Below, one piece after another: positions 8,058 through 18,007 of a stretch of DNA of 64,000 nt. The first letter of the stretch is position 1. The number at the start of each line of letters is the position of its first letter. Location of the stretch: NCBI GenBank assembly GCA_029959285.1, contig JASCOE010000007.1, positions 186,001 through 250,000 on the forward strand. The letters are read 5' to 3'. The stretch comes from Flavobacteriaceae bacterium PS02337 (GTDB lineage: Bacteria; Bacteroidota; Bacteroidia; Flavobacteriales; Flavobacteriaceae). Position numbers and translations under genes: made by a program. Under the pieces are notes generated by a model that worked only from the letters and a program-made list of their open reading frames with translations, was not told where the DNA came from and made no database searches.

Positions 8058-10976
8058 ATGAAAAAACAATTACTTAATACTCTCAGGAAACCGCAATTTT
8101 TATACGTATTATTGATTCTCGGTTTATTTATTTCCTCAAAAACTTACGGTCAATACATCACTCAAAATCTAGCTCCAACTTCTGTAATTAAAGAAGGTTT
8201 AGCTTTAGAACAATCTTCAGACGGAAGGATTTTTATAGCAGAAAGAGGCGGTATTGTAAAGGTATTTCAAAACAATGTCGTTTCGACTGTTTTTACTGTT
8301 ACAACCGTTACAGACAACGAACAGGGATTATTAGGAATCACTTTGCATCCTGATTTTGCTACCAACGGCTACATTTATGTTTTTTATTCGATTAATGACG
8401 GAACTGTAATTCGTCACCGCATTGAACGAGTTAAAATTAACAATACCAATCAAGTTGTAAGCAGACAAGAGATTTTACTTTTAGAACCCATTGGTGGCGG
8501 ATTTCATAATGGTGGCGATTTAAAATTCTTTAATGGTTATTTGTATGTAACCGTTGGAGACAGTCAATTGAATACCAATTCACAAGATTTAGATACTTAC
8601 AAAGGAAAAATTCTTCGAATAACAGAAGACGGACAGCCAGCGCCTGGAAATCCATTTTACGGAAGCGGCTCTGTGCAAAGACAAAGCATCTGGGTTTATG
8701 GTTTTAGAAATCCCTGGAGACTTGTCGCGAATCCTGTTGCCAATAAATTATTTGTTTTGGATGTTGGAACTTCATGGGAAGAGATAAACGAAATCAGCAA
8801 TCCTACAATTCGCAATTACGCGTGGGGACATCCACAAGGTGGCGACGGTAAACAAACGGAAACCAATTTATTTACCAATCCGATTTTTACGTACGCAACT
8901 GGAAGTATTGGAAACGCATTGACAAATGGTGTTTTGTATAATCCTGCCATTTCTAGATATCCAAATCTTCAGGGAAAATTTATTATTAAAGATTTTGTTA
9001 GAACAGAAATCAGATCGTTTGACCCAAATGTTGCAGATACTGTTTCAACGGTCTTTTTTACAGCTCCACAACAACAAGCATTAGAAATGATGTTAGGAAA
9101 CGACGGTTATATTTATTATTGCGCTTACGGAAATAACGGTTCTTTAATCAAACTAGATTACATCGAAACTGCAGCGCCGACAATTGTAAACCATCCTGTT
9201 TCTCAAAGTATCATGGAAACCAATCCGGTAACTTTTACCGTTTCTGCAAGTGGAACTGGATTAACGTATCAATGGCAATTTAACAATCAAAATATAAATG
9301 GAGCAACTGGCGCAAGTTATACGATTCCAAACGTTACAAATTCTAATGCAGGAAATTACAGAGTTGTAGTTACCAATACTGCAGGAAATGTAACCAGTAA
9401 TCAAGCAGCATTAACAGTAACACCATTTAGCAATGCACCAACAGTTTCGATAGTTTCGCCATTACCAAGTTTAAAATGGAATGCCGACGATATCGTTCAT
9501 TTTGAAGCTAATGGAACTGATGTTGAAGATGGCGCACTTCCTGCAAGCGCTTATTCTTGGAGTATGGATCTTTTTCATGAAGACATTCCTGGAGCTGGAC
9601 ATTCGCATCCTGGAGCAAGTCCGCAGGGCGTGAAATCAGGTAATTTTACAACTTCTAATCAAGGTGAAAAAACGCCAAATGTTTGGTATCGTTTTACCGT
9701 AAAAGTTACGGATAGCAATGGTTTAACTGGAACTGCTTTTGTAGATATCAAACCTAACTTGGTTGATGTTACAGCAACAAGTTCACCTGTTCCGCTTAAT
9801 TTAGAATTCAACCAAAAACCTGTTACAGCGCCTTCTACAAAACAAGTTGTGGCAAATGCAGCATTACAGACTTTAAACGCACCAACTCCACAATATGTTG
9901 GCAATATTCGTTACGATTTTGATCATTGGAGCCAAGGCGGAACTCCAAATCAAACGTTTAAAGCGCCTGCAAATGGTACAATTACTTACACAGCATTTTA
10001 TAATGCAACAACATTGCAAAACGCACCTTATCAAGGAATAGTAGCTCAAATTCCAGGAATTATTGAAGCAGAAAATTACGATATTGGTCCAGGTGCATTT
10101 CTAGATAAAAATGGCGGTGGAGATACTGCTTACAGAGCTGGCGACGGTGTTGGAACTGAAGCATGCAACGAAGGCGGATTCAATTTAGCGTATGTGGCTA
10201 AAGACGAATGGCTAAAATATACCGCAAAAGTAAATACAACTGGTAATTACACGATAAATTTGAGAATTTCTACACCATATGCTACGCGAAAATTACATCT
10301 TGAAGTTGACGGCGTAAATGTAACAGGAGTTGTAAATATTCCAAATACTGGAGGTTTTCAAGCATGGCAGACGGTCGCAGTTCCTAATATTCCTTTGACA
10401 CAGGGAAATCATATAATCACTTTATATTTTGATGAAAACGACATCAATGTCAACAAAATGGAGTTTGTATTATCAGCAAACAACACAACTCCTATTGCCG
10501 ATTTCGAATTTAGTCCGCAAACAGGTTGCCTTAATGCTGCTGTAAATTTCACTTCGGTTTCTGTTGGAACTGTTGATAGTTATGCATGGAATTTCGGAAC
10601 TGGCGCACAGCCAGCAACTGCAACAGGAGTTGGTCCGCATTCGGTTATTTTTTCTACTGAAGGAACAAGAGAAGTTTCTTTGACTGTAACCAATTCAAAC
10701 GGAAATAATACGAAGAAAGTTCAATATACCGTAAATAATTGCAATTTAGGAGTTGAAAATCCGAATGGAGAATCGAATAAAATCATCGTTTACCCTAATC
10801 CTTCAAAAGGAATTTTTCATCTTTCAAAAGACTTAGAATGGACAATTTATTCTGTTTCTGGAAGTAAACTTAAAGAAGGTTCAGGAAATGTAATTTCAAT
10901 TTCAGAATATGCTAGCGGAATTTATTTCTTAAAAACTAATGCAAGCAGTAAAGCAATGACAATCAGTAAACAATAA
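8058..10976 (+). CDS. Secreted PQQ-dependent sugar dehydrogenase-like protein with T9SS signal
   Basis: Large secreted multidomain protein (972 residues). Order seen: signal peptide (to about residue 31); a glucose/sorbosone dehydrogenase beta-propeller (about 35-370) with the family motifs GLLGITLHPDF, NGGDLKF and YGFRNPWRL; an immunoglobulin-like domain (about 378-460, QWQFNN...NAGNYRVVVTNTAG); a Gly/Asp-rich middle; a family-6-type carbohydrate-binding domain (about 660-810, EAENYDIGPG, DEWLKYT); a PKD domain (about 815-900); and a type IX secretion C-terminal sorting domain starting at IIVYPNPSKG. It probably oxidises sugars or binds polysaccharide outside the cell. Whether the propeller keeps PQQ activity cannot be judged. 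Confidence 0.9.
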   Translation: MKKQLLNTLRKPQFLYVLLILGLFISSKTYGQYITQNLAPTSVIKEGLALEQSSDGRIFIAERGGIVKVFQNNVVSTVFTVTTVTDNEQGLLGITLHPDFATNGYIYVFYSINDGTVIRHRIERVKINNTNQVVSRQEILLLEPIGGGFHNGGDLKFFNGYLYVTVGDSQLNTNSQDLDTYKGKILRITEDGQPAPGNPFYGSGSVQRQSIWVYGFRNPWRLVANPVANKLFVLDVGTSWEEINEISNPTIRNYAWGHPQGGDGKQTETNLFTNPIFTYATGSIGNALTNGVLYNPAISRYPNLQGKFIIKDFVRTEIRSFDPNVADTVSTVFFTAPQQQALEMMLGNDGYIYYCAYGNNGSLIKLDYIETAAPTIVNHPVSQSIMETNPVTFTVSASGTGLTYQWQFNNQNINGATGASYTIPNVTNSNAGNYRVVVTNTAGNVTSNQAALTVTPFSNAPTVSIVSPLPSLKWNADDIVHFEANGTDVEDGALPASAYSWSMDLFHEDIPGAGHSHPGASPQGVKSGNFTTSNQGEKTPNVWYRFTVKVTDSNGLTGTAFVDIKPNLVDVTATSSPVPLNLEFNQKPVTAPSTKQVVANAALQTLNAPTPQYVGNIRYDFDHWSQGGTPNQTFKAPANGTITYTAFYNATTLQNAPYQGIVAQIPGIIEAENYDIGPGAFLDKNGGGDTAYRAGDGVGTEACNEGGFNLAYVAKDEWLKYTAKVNTTGNYTINLRISTPYATRKLHLEVDGVNVTGVVNIPNTGGFQAWQTVAVPNIPLTQGNHIITLYFDENDINVNKMEFVLSANNTTPIADFEFSPQTGCLNAAVNFTSVSVGTVDSYAWNFGTGAQPATATGVGPHSVIFSTEGTREVSLTVTNSNGNNTKKVQYTVNNCNLGVENPNGESNKIIVYPNPSKGIFHLSKDLEWTIYSVSGSKLKEGSGNVISISEYASGIYFLKTNASSKAMTISKQ

Positions 10977-11062
10977 TTTTATTTTATAAGATTTTTATAT
11001 TAAATTAGGGTCCATAAAGTTACTTTTTAAATTTTGTTTGAATTCATTTTAAAAACTTAAAA

Positions 11063-12973
11063 ATGATGGAATCAAAAATACCCGAAGGCCCACTTGCTGA
11101 TAAATGGAATCTTTACAAGTCAAAAGCTAAACTTGTAAATCCTGCAAACAGAAAAAAATTAAATGTCATAGTTGTCGGCACAGGACTCGCAGGAGCTTCC
11201 TGTGCCGCTTCATTAGCAGAACAAGGTTACAATGTAAAATCATTTTGTTTTCAGGATTCTCCCAGACGTGCGCATTCTGTTGCTGCACAAGGCGGTGTAA
11301 ACGCTGCTAAAAACTACAAAAATGATGGCGACAGTACTTTTAGAATGTTTTATGATACTATAAAAGGCGGCGATTTTAGATCTCGTGAAGCCAATGTTTA
11401 TCGTTTAGCTGAATGTTCTGCCGCACTCATCGATCATGCTGTTGCACAAGGTGTCCCGTTTGCCAGAGAATATGCAGGATATTTAAACAACCGATCATTT
11501 GGAGGCGTTCAAGTTTCAAGAACTTTCTATGCTAGAGGTCAAACAGGACAACAGCTTTTATTAGGAGCTTATCAAGCTTTAGAACGTCAAGCGGCTTTAA
11601 AAAAAGTCATTTTATACACACGCCACGAAATGCTAGAATTAGTAGTTATTGAAGGCAAAGCCAAAGGAATAATTGCGCGTAATCTCGAAACTGGAATTTT
11701 AGAACGCCATGCCGCCGATGTAGTTGTTTTGGCTTCTGGAGGTTACGGCAAAGTATATTATTTGTCTACTTTGGCAATGGGTTGCAACAGTTCTGCCATT
11801 TGGCGGGCACACAAAAAAGGAGCATTTATGGCAGGTGTCAGCTGGATTCAGTTTCACCCTACTTCACTTCCGCAACACGGCGAAAACCAGTCAAAACTGA
11901 CTTTAATGTCTGAATCTCTTCGAAATGACGGACGCATTTGGGTCCCAAAAACTGCAAATGACGACAGAAATGCTAATTCAATTCCAGAAGAAGAACGAGA
12001 TTATTATCTGGAACGCCGTTATCCTTCATTTGGAAATCTTGCGCCAAGAGATATTTCGTCAAGAGCAGCAAAAGAAAGAATTGATGCTGGACATGGCGTT
12101 GGACCAATGAAAAATGCTATTTATCTCGATTTCTCGGATGCTATAAAAGCGCAGGGAAAAGATACAATTGAAGCCAAATACAGCAATCTTTTTGCGATGT
12201 ATGAAAAAATTACAGGAATAAACGCATACAAAGAACCAATGCTGATTTCACCATCGGCACACTTTACAATGGGCGGACTTTGGGTTGATTACGAATTAAT
12301 GACAACAATTCCAGGGTTATTTGCTTTGGGAGAAGCCAATTTTGCCGATCACGGTGCGAATCGTCTTGGTGCAAATTCATTACTCCAAGCTTGTGTAGAC
12401 GGTTATTTTATTGCCCCATATACGATTCCGAATTATTTGGCTGGCGAACTAAATGCACCAAAATTCGATACTTCGCATCCTGCTTTTGATGAAGCCGAAA
12501 AAGCCGTAAGAAGACAACTAGACCGTTTTTTACATACTAACGGAACTCTTTCTGCCGATTACTTTCATAAAAAAATTGGAAGATTATTATATGAAAAATG
12601 TGGTCTTTCTAGAAATAGAAAAAATTTAGAAGAGGCTTTAATCGGAATTAAAGAATTGAAAGCTTCATTTGAAAAAGATTTACGAATTACGGGAGACAAC
12701 ACTCTAAACAGTGAACTAGAAAAAGCCGGCAGAATTTCCGATTATATCGAATTGGCTGAATTAATGTGTTATGATGCCTTACAGCGCGAAGAATCTTGCG
12801 GTGCGCATTTTAGAGAAGAATATCAAACTCCTGATGGCGAAGCCGTTCGAAATGACGAAGATTTCTGCTACGTTTCGGCTTGGGAATGGAAAGAAAATAA
12901 TGAAGAACCCAAACTGCACAAAGAACCTCTTGTTTTTGAATCTGTTGAACTCGCTGTTAGAAGCTATAAATAA
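11063..12973 (+). CDS. sdhA: Succinate dehydrogenase/fumarate reductase flavoprotein subunit
   Basis: FAD-containing subunit of a succinate:quinone oxidoreductase (636 residues). The dinucleotide-binding [19 protein letters not shown] lies near residue 38, and [16 protein letters not shown] near residue 75 carries the His that covalently binds FAD. Active-site segments [18 protein letters not shown] and [25 protein letters not shown] are intact. It interconverts succinate and fumarate. The iron-sulfur gene follows 160 bases later but is broken, and no cytochrome b membrane-anchor gene precedes it, unlike the usual sdhCAB order, so this is likely a second, partial copy. Confidence 0.93.
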   Translation: MMESKIPEGPLADKWNLYKSKAKLVNPANRKKLNVIVVGTGLAGASCAASLAEQGYNVKSFCFQDSPRRAHSVAAQGGVNAAKNYKNDGDSTFRMFYDTIKGGDFRSREANVYRLAECSAALIDHAVAQGVPFAREYAGYLNNRSFGGVQVSRTFYARGQTGQQLLLGAYQALERQAALKKVILYTRHEMLELVVIEGKAKGIIARNLETGILERHAADVVVLASGGYGKVYYLSTLAMGCNSSAIWRAHKKGAFMAGVSWIQFHPTSLPQHGENQSKLTLMSESLRNDGRIWVPKTANDDRNANSIPEEERDYYLERRYPSFGNLAPRDISSRAAKERIDAGHGVGPMKNAIYLDFSDAIKAQGKDTIEAKYSNLFAMYEKITGINAYKEPMLISPSAHFTMGGLWVDYELMTTIPGLFALGEANFADHGANRLGANSLLQACVDGYFIAPYTIPNYLAGELNAPKFDTSHPAFDEAEKAVRRQLDRFLHTNGTLSADYFHKKIGRLLYEKCGLSRNRKNLEEALIGIKELKASFEKDLRITGDNTLNSELEKAGRISDYIELAELMCYDALQREESCGAHFREEYQTPDGEAVRNDEDFCYVSAWEWKENNEEPKLHKEPLVFESVELAVRSYK

Positions 12974-12975
12974 AA

Positions 12976-13130
12976 TGGTTAATTGTTAATTGTGAATTGT
13001 TAATTGTAAATTATTAACTAATACTAAATTACTATCATTCATAATTCATAATTCATAACTCATAATTCATAACTCATAATTCATAACTCACAATTCATAA
13101 TTAACAATTCACCATTAATAATTAATAATT
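12976..13130. repeat. Low-complexity AATTCATAA repeat tract with inverted flanks
   Basis: The gap between the SdhA and SdhB genes is a run of degenerate 8-10 base units of the type AATTCATAA/AACTCATAA (about 13039-13100). TTAATTGT-rich sequence on the left (12977-13012) is inverted as ACAATTCA/AATTAACAATT-type sequence on the right (13092-13125). The whole can fold into a long AT hairpin and may interfere with co-transcription. Confidence 0.7.
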
Positions 13131-13134
13131 ATCT

Positions 13135-13881
13135 ATGAAACTTTATCTTAAAATTTGGAGGCAATTTAATTCTTCAACAAAAGGAGAAATGACAGATTAT
13201 GAAATTGATGGAGTTTCAGAACATATGTCTTTTCTTGAAATGTTGGATCTTTTAAACGAAAATCTAATTTAGCAAGGCGAACGCGTTATCGAATTTGATC
13301 ATGATTGCCGTGAAGGAATTTGTGGCCAATGCGGCGTAATGATTAACGGAAGAGCGCATGGACCTTTAAAAAACACTACAACTTGTCAGCTTCATATGAG
13401 AAGTTTTAAAGATGGTGATACAATTTATATAGAACCTTTTCGAGCTAAAGCTTTTCCTGTTTTACGAGATTTAAAAATTGACCGAAAAGCTTTTGATTCG
13501 ATTATTGCTTCTGGAGGATTTATTGGCGCTTCAACTGGTCAGGCGCCAGAAGCTAACAGTATTCCGATTTCGTATGAAATTGCAGAAGAAGCATTTGATG
13601 CAGCCGCTTGTATTGGCTGCGGAGCTTGTGTCGCTTCTTGCAAAAATGCGAGCGCAGCTTTATTCGTTGGAGCTAAAATAACGCATTTGGCTTTACTGCC
13701 TCAAGGAAAAGTCGAAGCTTCTAAACGCGCACTTACAATGGTAAAAAAAATGGATGAAGAAGGTTTTGGAGCTTGTTCGGATACTCGCGCCTGCGAAATC
13801 GAGTGTCCGCAAGGAATTTCGGTACTTTCAATTGCTAAAATGAATTTAGAATATATGAAAGCTTTGGCATTTAGGAAGTAA
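13135..13881 (+). pseudogene. sdhB: Succinate dehydrogenase/fumarate reductase iron-sulfur subunit, nonsense codon
   Basis: Iron-sulfur subunit of the SdhA complex, 248 residues if read through. It keeps the [2Fe-2S] ligands [10 protein letters not shown] and the later clusters [11 protein letters not shown] and [14 protein letters not shown]. An in-frame TAG at 13270-13272 (codon 46) interrupts it just before [14 protein letters not shown] would fit, so a single G-to-T change is enough. Translation restarting at ATG 13339 would lose the first cluster ligands. As read the subunit should not assemble a working complex. Confidence 0.88.
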
Positions 13882-13907
13882 AGTAATTTAAAATACTAAA
13901 GAAAATT

Positions 13908-13979
13908 TCTCGCAAAGACGCGAAGTTGCTAAATTTTAAAGGCTTAAAAAAAACTTTGCGACTTCGCGTCTTTGCGAGA
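13908..13979. repeat. REP-like 19-bp inverted repeat
   Basis: A 19-base arm at 13908-13926 (ending GACGCGAAGT) is perfectly inverted at 13961-13979 (ACTTCGCGTC to GCGAGA). It lies between the convergent SdhB and DapB-remnant genes and could serve as terminator; the unlike base composition suggests a dispersed intergenic repeat. Confidence 0.75.
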
Positions 13980-13989
13980 TTAAATTATG

Positions 13990-14406
13990 CTATACAGTAA
14001 AATACGGTGTCAATATATCTTCAAAATTATAAAGACCTTCTTCTTTTTCTTTTATATTTTCGGCCACAAAAATAACGCCGTTTCCAAAAGCTTCTCTCGA
14101 AATAGATTCATGAATAATTCGTACAGTTTGAAAAGGAAATCCGAAAATAACTTCATGTTTTCCAACAATTCCGCCCGCGCGAACCGAATTGATGTTTTCT
14201 TTATCAACATCAAGCGCTTCAGCAATTTTTATCGCCGTTCCGGAAGTTCCTTCTTTGGCTTTAAAATGTTCTTCATTGACTTCAATATCAACCCACGGCG
14301 CAATTTTCTTTAGAAATTTTGCTGCAAATAATAAATAATTTACGCCTAAAGTTATATTTGGCGACCAGAATACAGTAGTTTTCTGCCCTAATTTCTTTAA
14401 AAAAGA
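13990..14406 (-). pseudogene. dapB: DapB-family reductase, C-terminal remnant
   Basis: The minus strand encodes about 138 residues matching the C-terminal (substrate-binding) domain of 4-hydroxy-tetrahydrodipicolinate reductase: SPNITLGVNYLLFAAKF, then EEHFKAKEGTSGTAIKIAE (the family's H-x-K-x-x-x-SGTA region), then GFPFQTVRIIHESISREAFG. The NAD(P)-binding N-terminal half is absent: the frame hits a stop at 14409-14407 just upstream and no start codon is present. The break coincides with the left end of the conjugative element, so the missing half may lie beyond its right end, outside this window. Confidence 0.82.
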
Positions 14407-14659
14407 TTAATAAAAAGCAAAAGTAAGAAAAACGGTTAAAACCGTTACTATACAATGCTTTATAAAAAAGGAGTCTTAGTTTGGAACTCGGTGTCTGATA
14501 GATTTTGGGCTTGGAAATACAATGTTAGGTTACTAACTCGTTACCGATTAATGAAGTTATAGTCTTGATTTAACTGTTTATATTTCAGTTGTTTGCACTC
14601 TTTTTTATATTCTCTTGTAACTCAATGTAATTTAATTTTAAACATTAAACATTTGAGTT
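14407..14659. other. ICE left-end region with candidate att core
   Basis: About 250 non-coding bases before the integrase. On the minus strand TTACTTTTGC (14426-14417) differs at one base from the CTnDOT attachment core GTAnnTTTGC. A dyad AACGGTT-AA-AACCGTT lies at 14431-14446. These are candidates for the crossover core and an integrase or excisionase binding site. Confidence 0.45.
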
Positions 14660-15910
14660 ATGGAACAGACAAAAAAGTCCACGTTCAAACTACTTTTCTA
14701 CTTGAAAAAGAACGAACTGAAAAAGAATGGTAACGCACCAATTATGGCGCGTATCACCATTGATGGGACACCTAAAACTTTAGGAACAAAGTTAGAAATT
14801 AATCCGAAAAATTGGGATTTGAAATACGGACGGGTTGAGGGTAAAAGTGCCACAGCTTTGAATATTAACCAAAAACTGGATAACATTCGAGGGAGAATCG
14901 ACAAAATTTATGACGATATGCTGAAGCACGAAGGTTTTGCTACAGCCCAAAAAGTAAAGCTGGTATTTTTAGGTGTAGGTGTAATGGATGATGCTATACT
15001 GAAAGTCTTCAACGACCAAAATGAGAATTTTAAAAAACTGGTCGAAAAGGAAGAAAGATCACAAAGCACTTACAATAAGTATATCACAGTCTACAATCAT
15101 CTTACAACGTTTATAAAAGAACGCTACCACCGTGATGATATGGCTTTCCGTGAATTAACGGGTGATTTTATCCGTGAATTTGACTTCTATCTTCGTTACG
15201 ACCTAAAGTCTTCACATAATACAGTGTGGGTTTATACAATGCCTGTATTAAGTTTAGTAGAGCTGGCTATTAAGAAAGGCTTAATACGTGATAATCCTTT
15301 TCAGGATTATGAAATCAATATGGAAGAAACCGACCGGGGTTATATCCTTAAAGAAGATGTAGAAAAGCTGATGATGTGCATACCGCCACATCCGAGATAC
15401 GAACTTGTAAAAGACCTTTTTATTTTTAGTTGTTTTACCGGCCTTGCTTATGCGGATATTAAAAAATTGACAAGGAATAATATTCAGTCTTTCTTTGACG
15501 GTCATCAATGGATTATCAGCAGGAGAAAAAAATCAGATATTGCTTCCAACGTTCGGTTAATGGAAATTCCAAAACGTATTATAGAAAAGTATATTGGTAC
15601 TACACGTAATGAATTTATCTTTCCGGTTCCTACTAATGTAACCTGCAATAACCACGTTACTAAACTGATTGAAACAGCTGAGATTATCACAGAACAAAAA
15701 GTAACTTTTCACACGGCAAGACACACCTTTGGAACAATGTTTTTGACCGAAGGCGTACCGCTCGAAAGTTTAAGTAAAATGATGGGACATAAAAATATTT
15801 CTACTACACAGATTTATGCTAAGATCACAAGCCAAAAAATCAGCAAGGATATGGATTTAGTTGCACCAAAGTTTCAGGCGATGGAAGAAGCATTTCTTAC
15901 AGCCCTCTGA
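14660..15910 (+). CDS. int: Tyrosine-type site-specific integrase of the ICE
   Basis: Bacteroidetes-type tyrosine recombinase (416 residues): N-terminal arm-binding domain (about 8-95), SAM-like core-binding domain (about 105-215), catalytic domain (about 225-410). In the catalytic part HTARHTFGT gives His-x-x-Arg, GHKNISTTQIYAKI gives the second His and the nucleophilic Tyr. The first canonical Arg is not present in FTGLAYADIKKL, as in IntDOT-type enzymes. It should integrate and excise the element. Position next to the end and reading inward is usual. An intrinsic terminator follows. Confidence 0.93.
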   Translation: MEQTKKSTFKLLFYLKKNELKKNGNAPIMARITIDGTPKTLGTKLEINPKNWDLKYGRVEGKSATALNINQKLDNIRGRIDKIYDDMLKHEGFATAQKVKLVFLGVGVMDDAILKVFNDQNENFKKLVEKEERSQSTYNKYITVYNHLTTFIKERYHRDDMAFRELTGDFIREFDFYLRYDLKSSHNTVWVYTMPVLSLVELAIKKGLIRDNPFQDYEINMEETDRGYILKEDVEKLMMCIPPHPRYELVKDLFIFSCFTGLAYADIKKLTRNNIQSFFDGHQWIISRRKKSDIASNVRLMEIPKRIIEKYIGTTRNEFIFPVPTNVTCNNHVTKLIETAEIITEQKVTFHTARHTFGTMFLTEGVPLESLSKMMGHKNISTTQIYAKITSQKISKDMDLVAPKFQAMEEAFLTAL

Positions 15911-15934
15911 TCAGCTTTTATCACTTCAAAACAG

Positions 15935-15963
15935 AGCAGGACCATAATGGTTCTGCTTTTTTT
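15935..15963 (+). terminator. Intrinsic terminator after int
   Basis: AGCAGGACCA (15935-15944) pairs with TGGTTCTGCT (15948-15957), with one G-T pair, followed by a T-run to 15963. Confidence 0.75.
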
Positions 15964-16444
15964 ATGTCCTTACTTTTTGTAGCCTAAGCACATTTACCTC
16001 TTTCGCACTCTCCTCGCAGTAAAAGAGCTTTTGACTACTTATTGATATAGGAAATTGAAAAACACTTCGCCAATTCATTTCCCTCTTCAATGTTTTTCAA
16101 ATCTCTATCACAGGCTTTCATTGCCTGGTCAATTATCCCATGAAATTTAAGACGGAATATTTCCATAATCAACCGGTAAAAAGGCAGCCAAAGTACGGCG
16201 GTCACCCACGCTCAATCCCACCCAAAAGACTACGGCATAAACGGTTTCCTCCCTAAAGGTACCCTCCAATTATTCCGTTTCCTTTTGGCTTTTCCTCTTG
16301 ACCGCCTTGATAGTCTGCTTTCTTTTTTCCGGTTTTTCTTTTGGAAAAATTTATGCGAAGCGAAGCGGAGCAAACACCAACAGGAAGCAGGAAACGAGAA
16401 AAGCGAACGTAACAAAATGTAAAACTTTTAAAACAGGAACGATT
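15964..16444. other. Long leader before ssb
   Basis: About 480 bases between the int terminator and ssb. Apart from a possible 43-residue minus-strand reading frame (listed separately) it holds no recognised gene. The last 130 bases are pyrimidine-rich then A/G-rich, with GCGAAGCGAAGCGG near 16355, and may form the ssb leader. A longer open frame into ssb from 16298 is not needed because ssb begins cleanly at 16445. Confidence 0.4.
16035..16166 (-). CDS. Possible small protein, 43 residues
   Basis: A short frame from ATG 16166 to TAG at 16037-16035 encodes a charged helical peptide beginning MEIFRLKFHGIIDQAMKAC and containing DRDLKNIEEGNELAKC. Codon use looks natural and the frame stays open upstream to 16204 (possible GTG start). 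No family recognised; low confidence. Confidence 0.35.
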   Translation of the reverse strand: MEIFRLKFHGIIDQAMKACDRDLKNIEEGNELAKCFSISYINK

Positions 16445-16837
16445 ATGAACATCATCGGACGATTGACGAGAGATGCGGAAGTACGCACAACGTCACAAGA
16501 CAAACAAGTAGTAAACTTTTCAGTAGCAACCAACGACAGCTACAAAAACAAGCAGGGCGAACGCATTGAGCAAACCACCTATTTCGACTGCTCTTATTGG
16601 ATTTCTGCAAAGGTAGCCACCCTACTCACAAAAGGCACTTTGGTAGAACTCACAGGACGAGTAAGCACAAGAGCGTGGACAGGCAATGACGGACAGCCGA
16701 GAGCAGGACTGAATTTCCATACCTCAAACATCAAACTGTATGGAGGTAGTAAGAGAACCGAAACCGTACAAGCTACTGTACAAACAGGAAGCAACAGTAC
16801 AGCAGGGAAAGGCACAGAAGACGACCTACCATTCTAA
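16445..16837 (+). CDS. ssb: Single-stranded DNA-binding protein
   Basis: SSB protein (130 residues): an OB-fold from MNIIGRLTRDAEVR through about residue 100 and the acidic C-terminal tip EDDLPF that recruits partner proteins. The start at 16445 follows from homology; the open frame extends upstream to 16298 but that part is not SSB-like. ICE-encoded SSBs coat the transferred strand in recipients. It starts the plus-strand block that runs through the PRTRC genes. Confidence 0.93.
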   Translation: MNIIGRLTRDAEVRTTSQDKQVVNFSVATNDSYKNKQGERIEQTTYFDCSYWISAKVATLLTKGTLVELTGRVSTRAWTGNDGQPRAGLNFHTSNIKLYGGSKRTETVQATVQTGSNSTAGKGTEDDLPF

Positions 16838-16881
16838 CAACAATCATTTAATCATTTTTCAAACTTCAAAATTTTATCAAA

Positions 16882-17955
16882 ATGGCACATAACATTCATT
16901 TCAACGAGAGAACAGGAAAGCACAGTTTCTTTTCAGTACAGCAAAAAGCGTGGCACGGTTTGGGGCAGATTGTCGAACAATACCCAACGAGCGAAGAAGC
17001 TATCCGACACGCAGGATTAGATTATGAGGTGGTTAAATCCCCACTGTTTACCAAAGGTTCGGGTATTATCGAAACCGCCAACGGTATAGAGATAGGCAGT
17101 AGCGAATTGGAAGTACCTAACTATTTCGCCAACATACGCACCGATAACAATACAGTATTGGGCGTGGTCGGTAAGGATTACCACATTGTACAAAACCGTG
17201 AAGCCTTTAATTTCTTTGATGCTATTGTAGGAGGTGGCGAGGGTATTCTATACGAAACCGCAGGAGCATTGGGCAACGGAGAACGGATTTTTATTACAGC
17301 CAAACTCCCCGACTATATCCGAGTAGGAAATGGCGATGATGTAACCGAGAAGTATATTTTCCTAACCACTTCGCACGATGGTTCGGGCAGTATTACAGCC
17401 GCTTTTACTCCCATTAGGATTGTATGCCAAAATACGCTGAATGCCTCATTACGCAGTATGACCAATGTAGTCCGTATCAAACACACTTCGGGAGCAAAAC
17501 AACGTATCGAGAACGCTCACAAGATTATGGGATTGGCTAACACATTGAGCAACCAATTAGAGGGCATATTCAATGAGTGGACAAAGGTAAAAGTTACAGA
17601 CCGAGAAGTAAGAAAGTTAATCCAATTGGCACTTTGCCCAAACAAGGAAACGCTTGACCTACTCAAAAAAGGTGCTGAAGATGAAGTTTCCACCGTATTC
17701 AAAAATGTAGTTGATGATGCTTTCAGCTATGCGATGATGAGCGATACCCAACAAATGGACACAACTAAAGGCACATTGTTCGGAGCGTATAACGCTGTGA
17801 CAGGCTACTATCAGAATGTAAGGAATTACAAGAATGATGAAGCCAAGCTACAAAGTATTGTACTCGGTGGTACTGCCCAACTGAAATCGCAGAAAGCATT
17901 TGAATTGTGTACCTCATTTGCTTTGGACGGTGTGGAAATCCTAAACCTTAATTAA
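16882..17955 (+). CDS. DUF932 domain protein
   Basis: DUF932 family protein (357 residues), common on phages, plasmids and ICEs. Family features seen: AWHGLGQIVEQYPTSEEA near residue 24, NYFANIRTDNNTVLGVVG near residue 80, and TSHDGSGSITAAFTPIRIV near residue 170, followed by a helical C-terminal half. The molecular role is not established. It lies 44 bases after ssb, probably on the same transcript. Confidence 0.88.
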   Translation: MAHNIHFNERTGKHSFFSVQQKAWHGLGQIVEQYPTSEEAIRHAGLDYEVVKSPLFTKGSGIIETANGIEIGSSELEVPNYFANIRTDNNTVLGVVGKDYHIVQNREAFNFFDAIVGGGEGILYETAGALGNGERIFITAKLPDYIRVGNGDDVTEKYIFLTTSHDGSGSITAAFTPIRIVCQNTLNASLRSMTNVVRIKHTSGAKQRIENAHKIMGLANTLSNQLEGIFNEWTKVKVTDREVRKLIQLALCPNKETLDLLKKGAEDEVSTVFKNVVDDAFSYAMMSDTQQMDTTKGTLFGAYNAVTGYYQNVRNYKNDEAKLQSIVLGGTAQLKSQKAFELCTSFALDGVEILNLN

Positions 17956-18007
17956 ATAATCACAGGCTACCGCCTTAAACGGTGGTAGCCTACTATAAAC
18001 AACAGCC

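Noticed and set aside
13987-14313. Plus-strand frame rich in Phe and Asn
   Set aside because: It is antisense to the DapB remnant, whose minus-strand translation shows clear family motifs.
16298-16837. Longer start (16298) for ssb
   Set aside because: The added N-terminus is unlike SSB; the OB-fold begins at MNIIGRLTRD from 16445.
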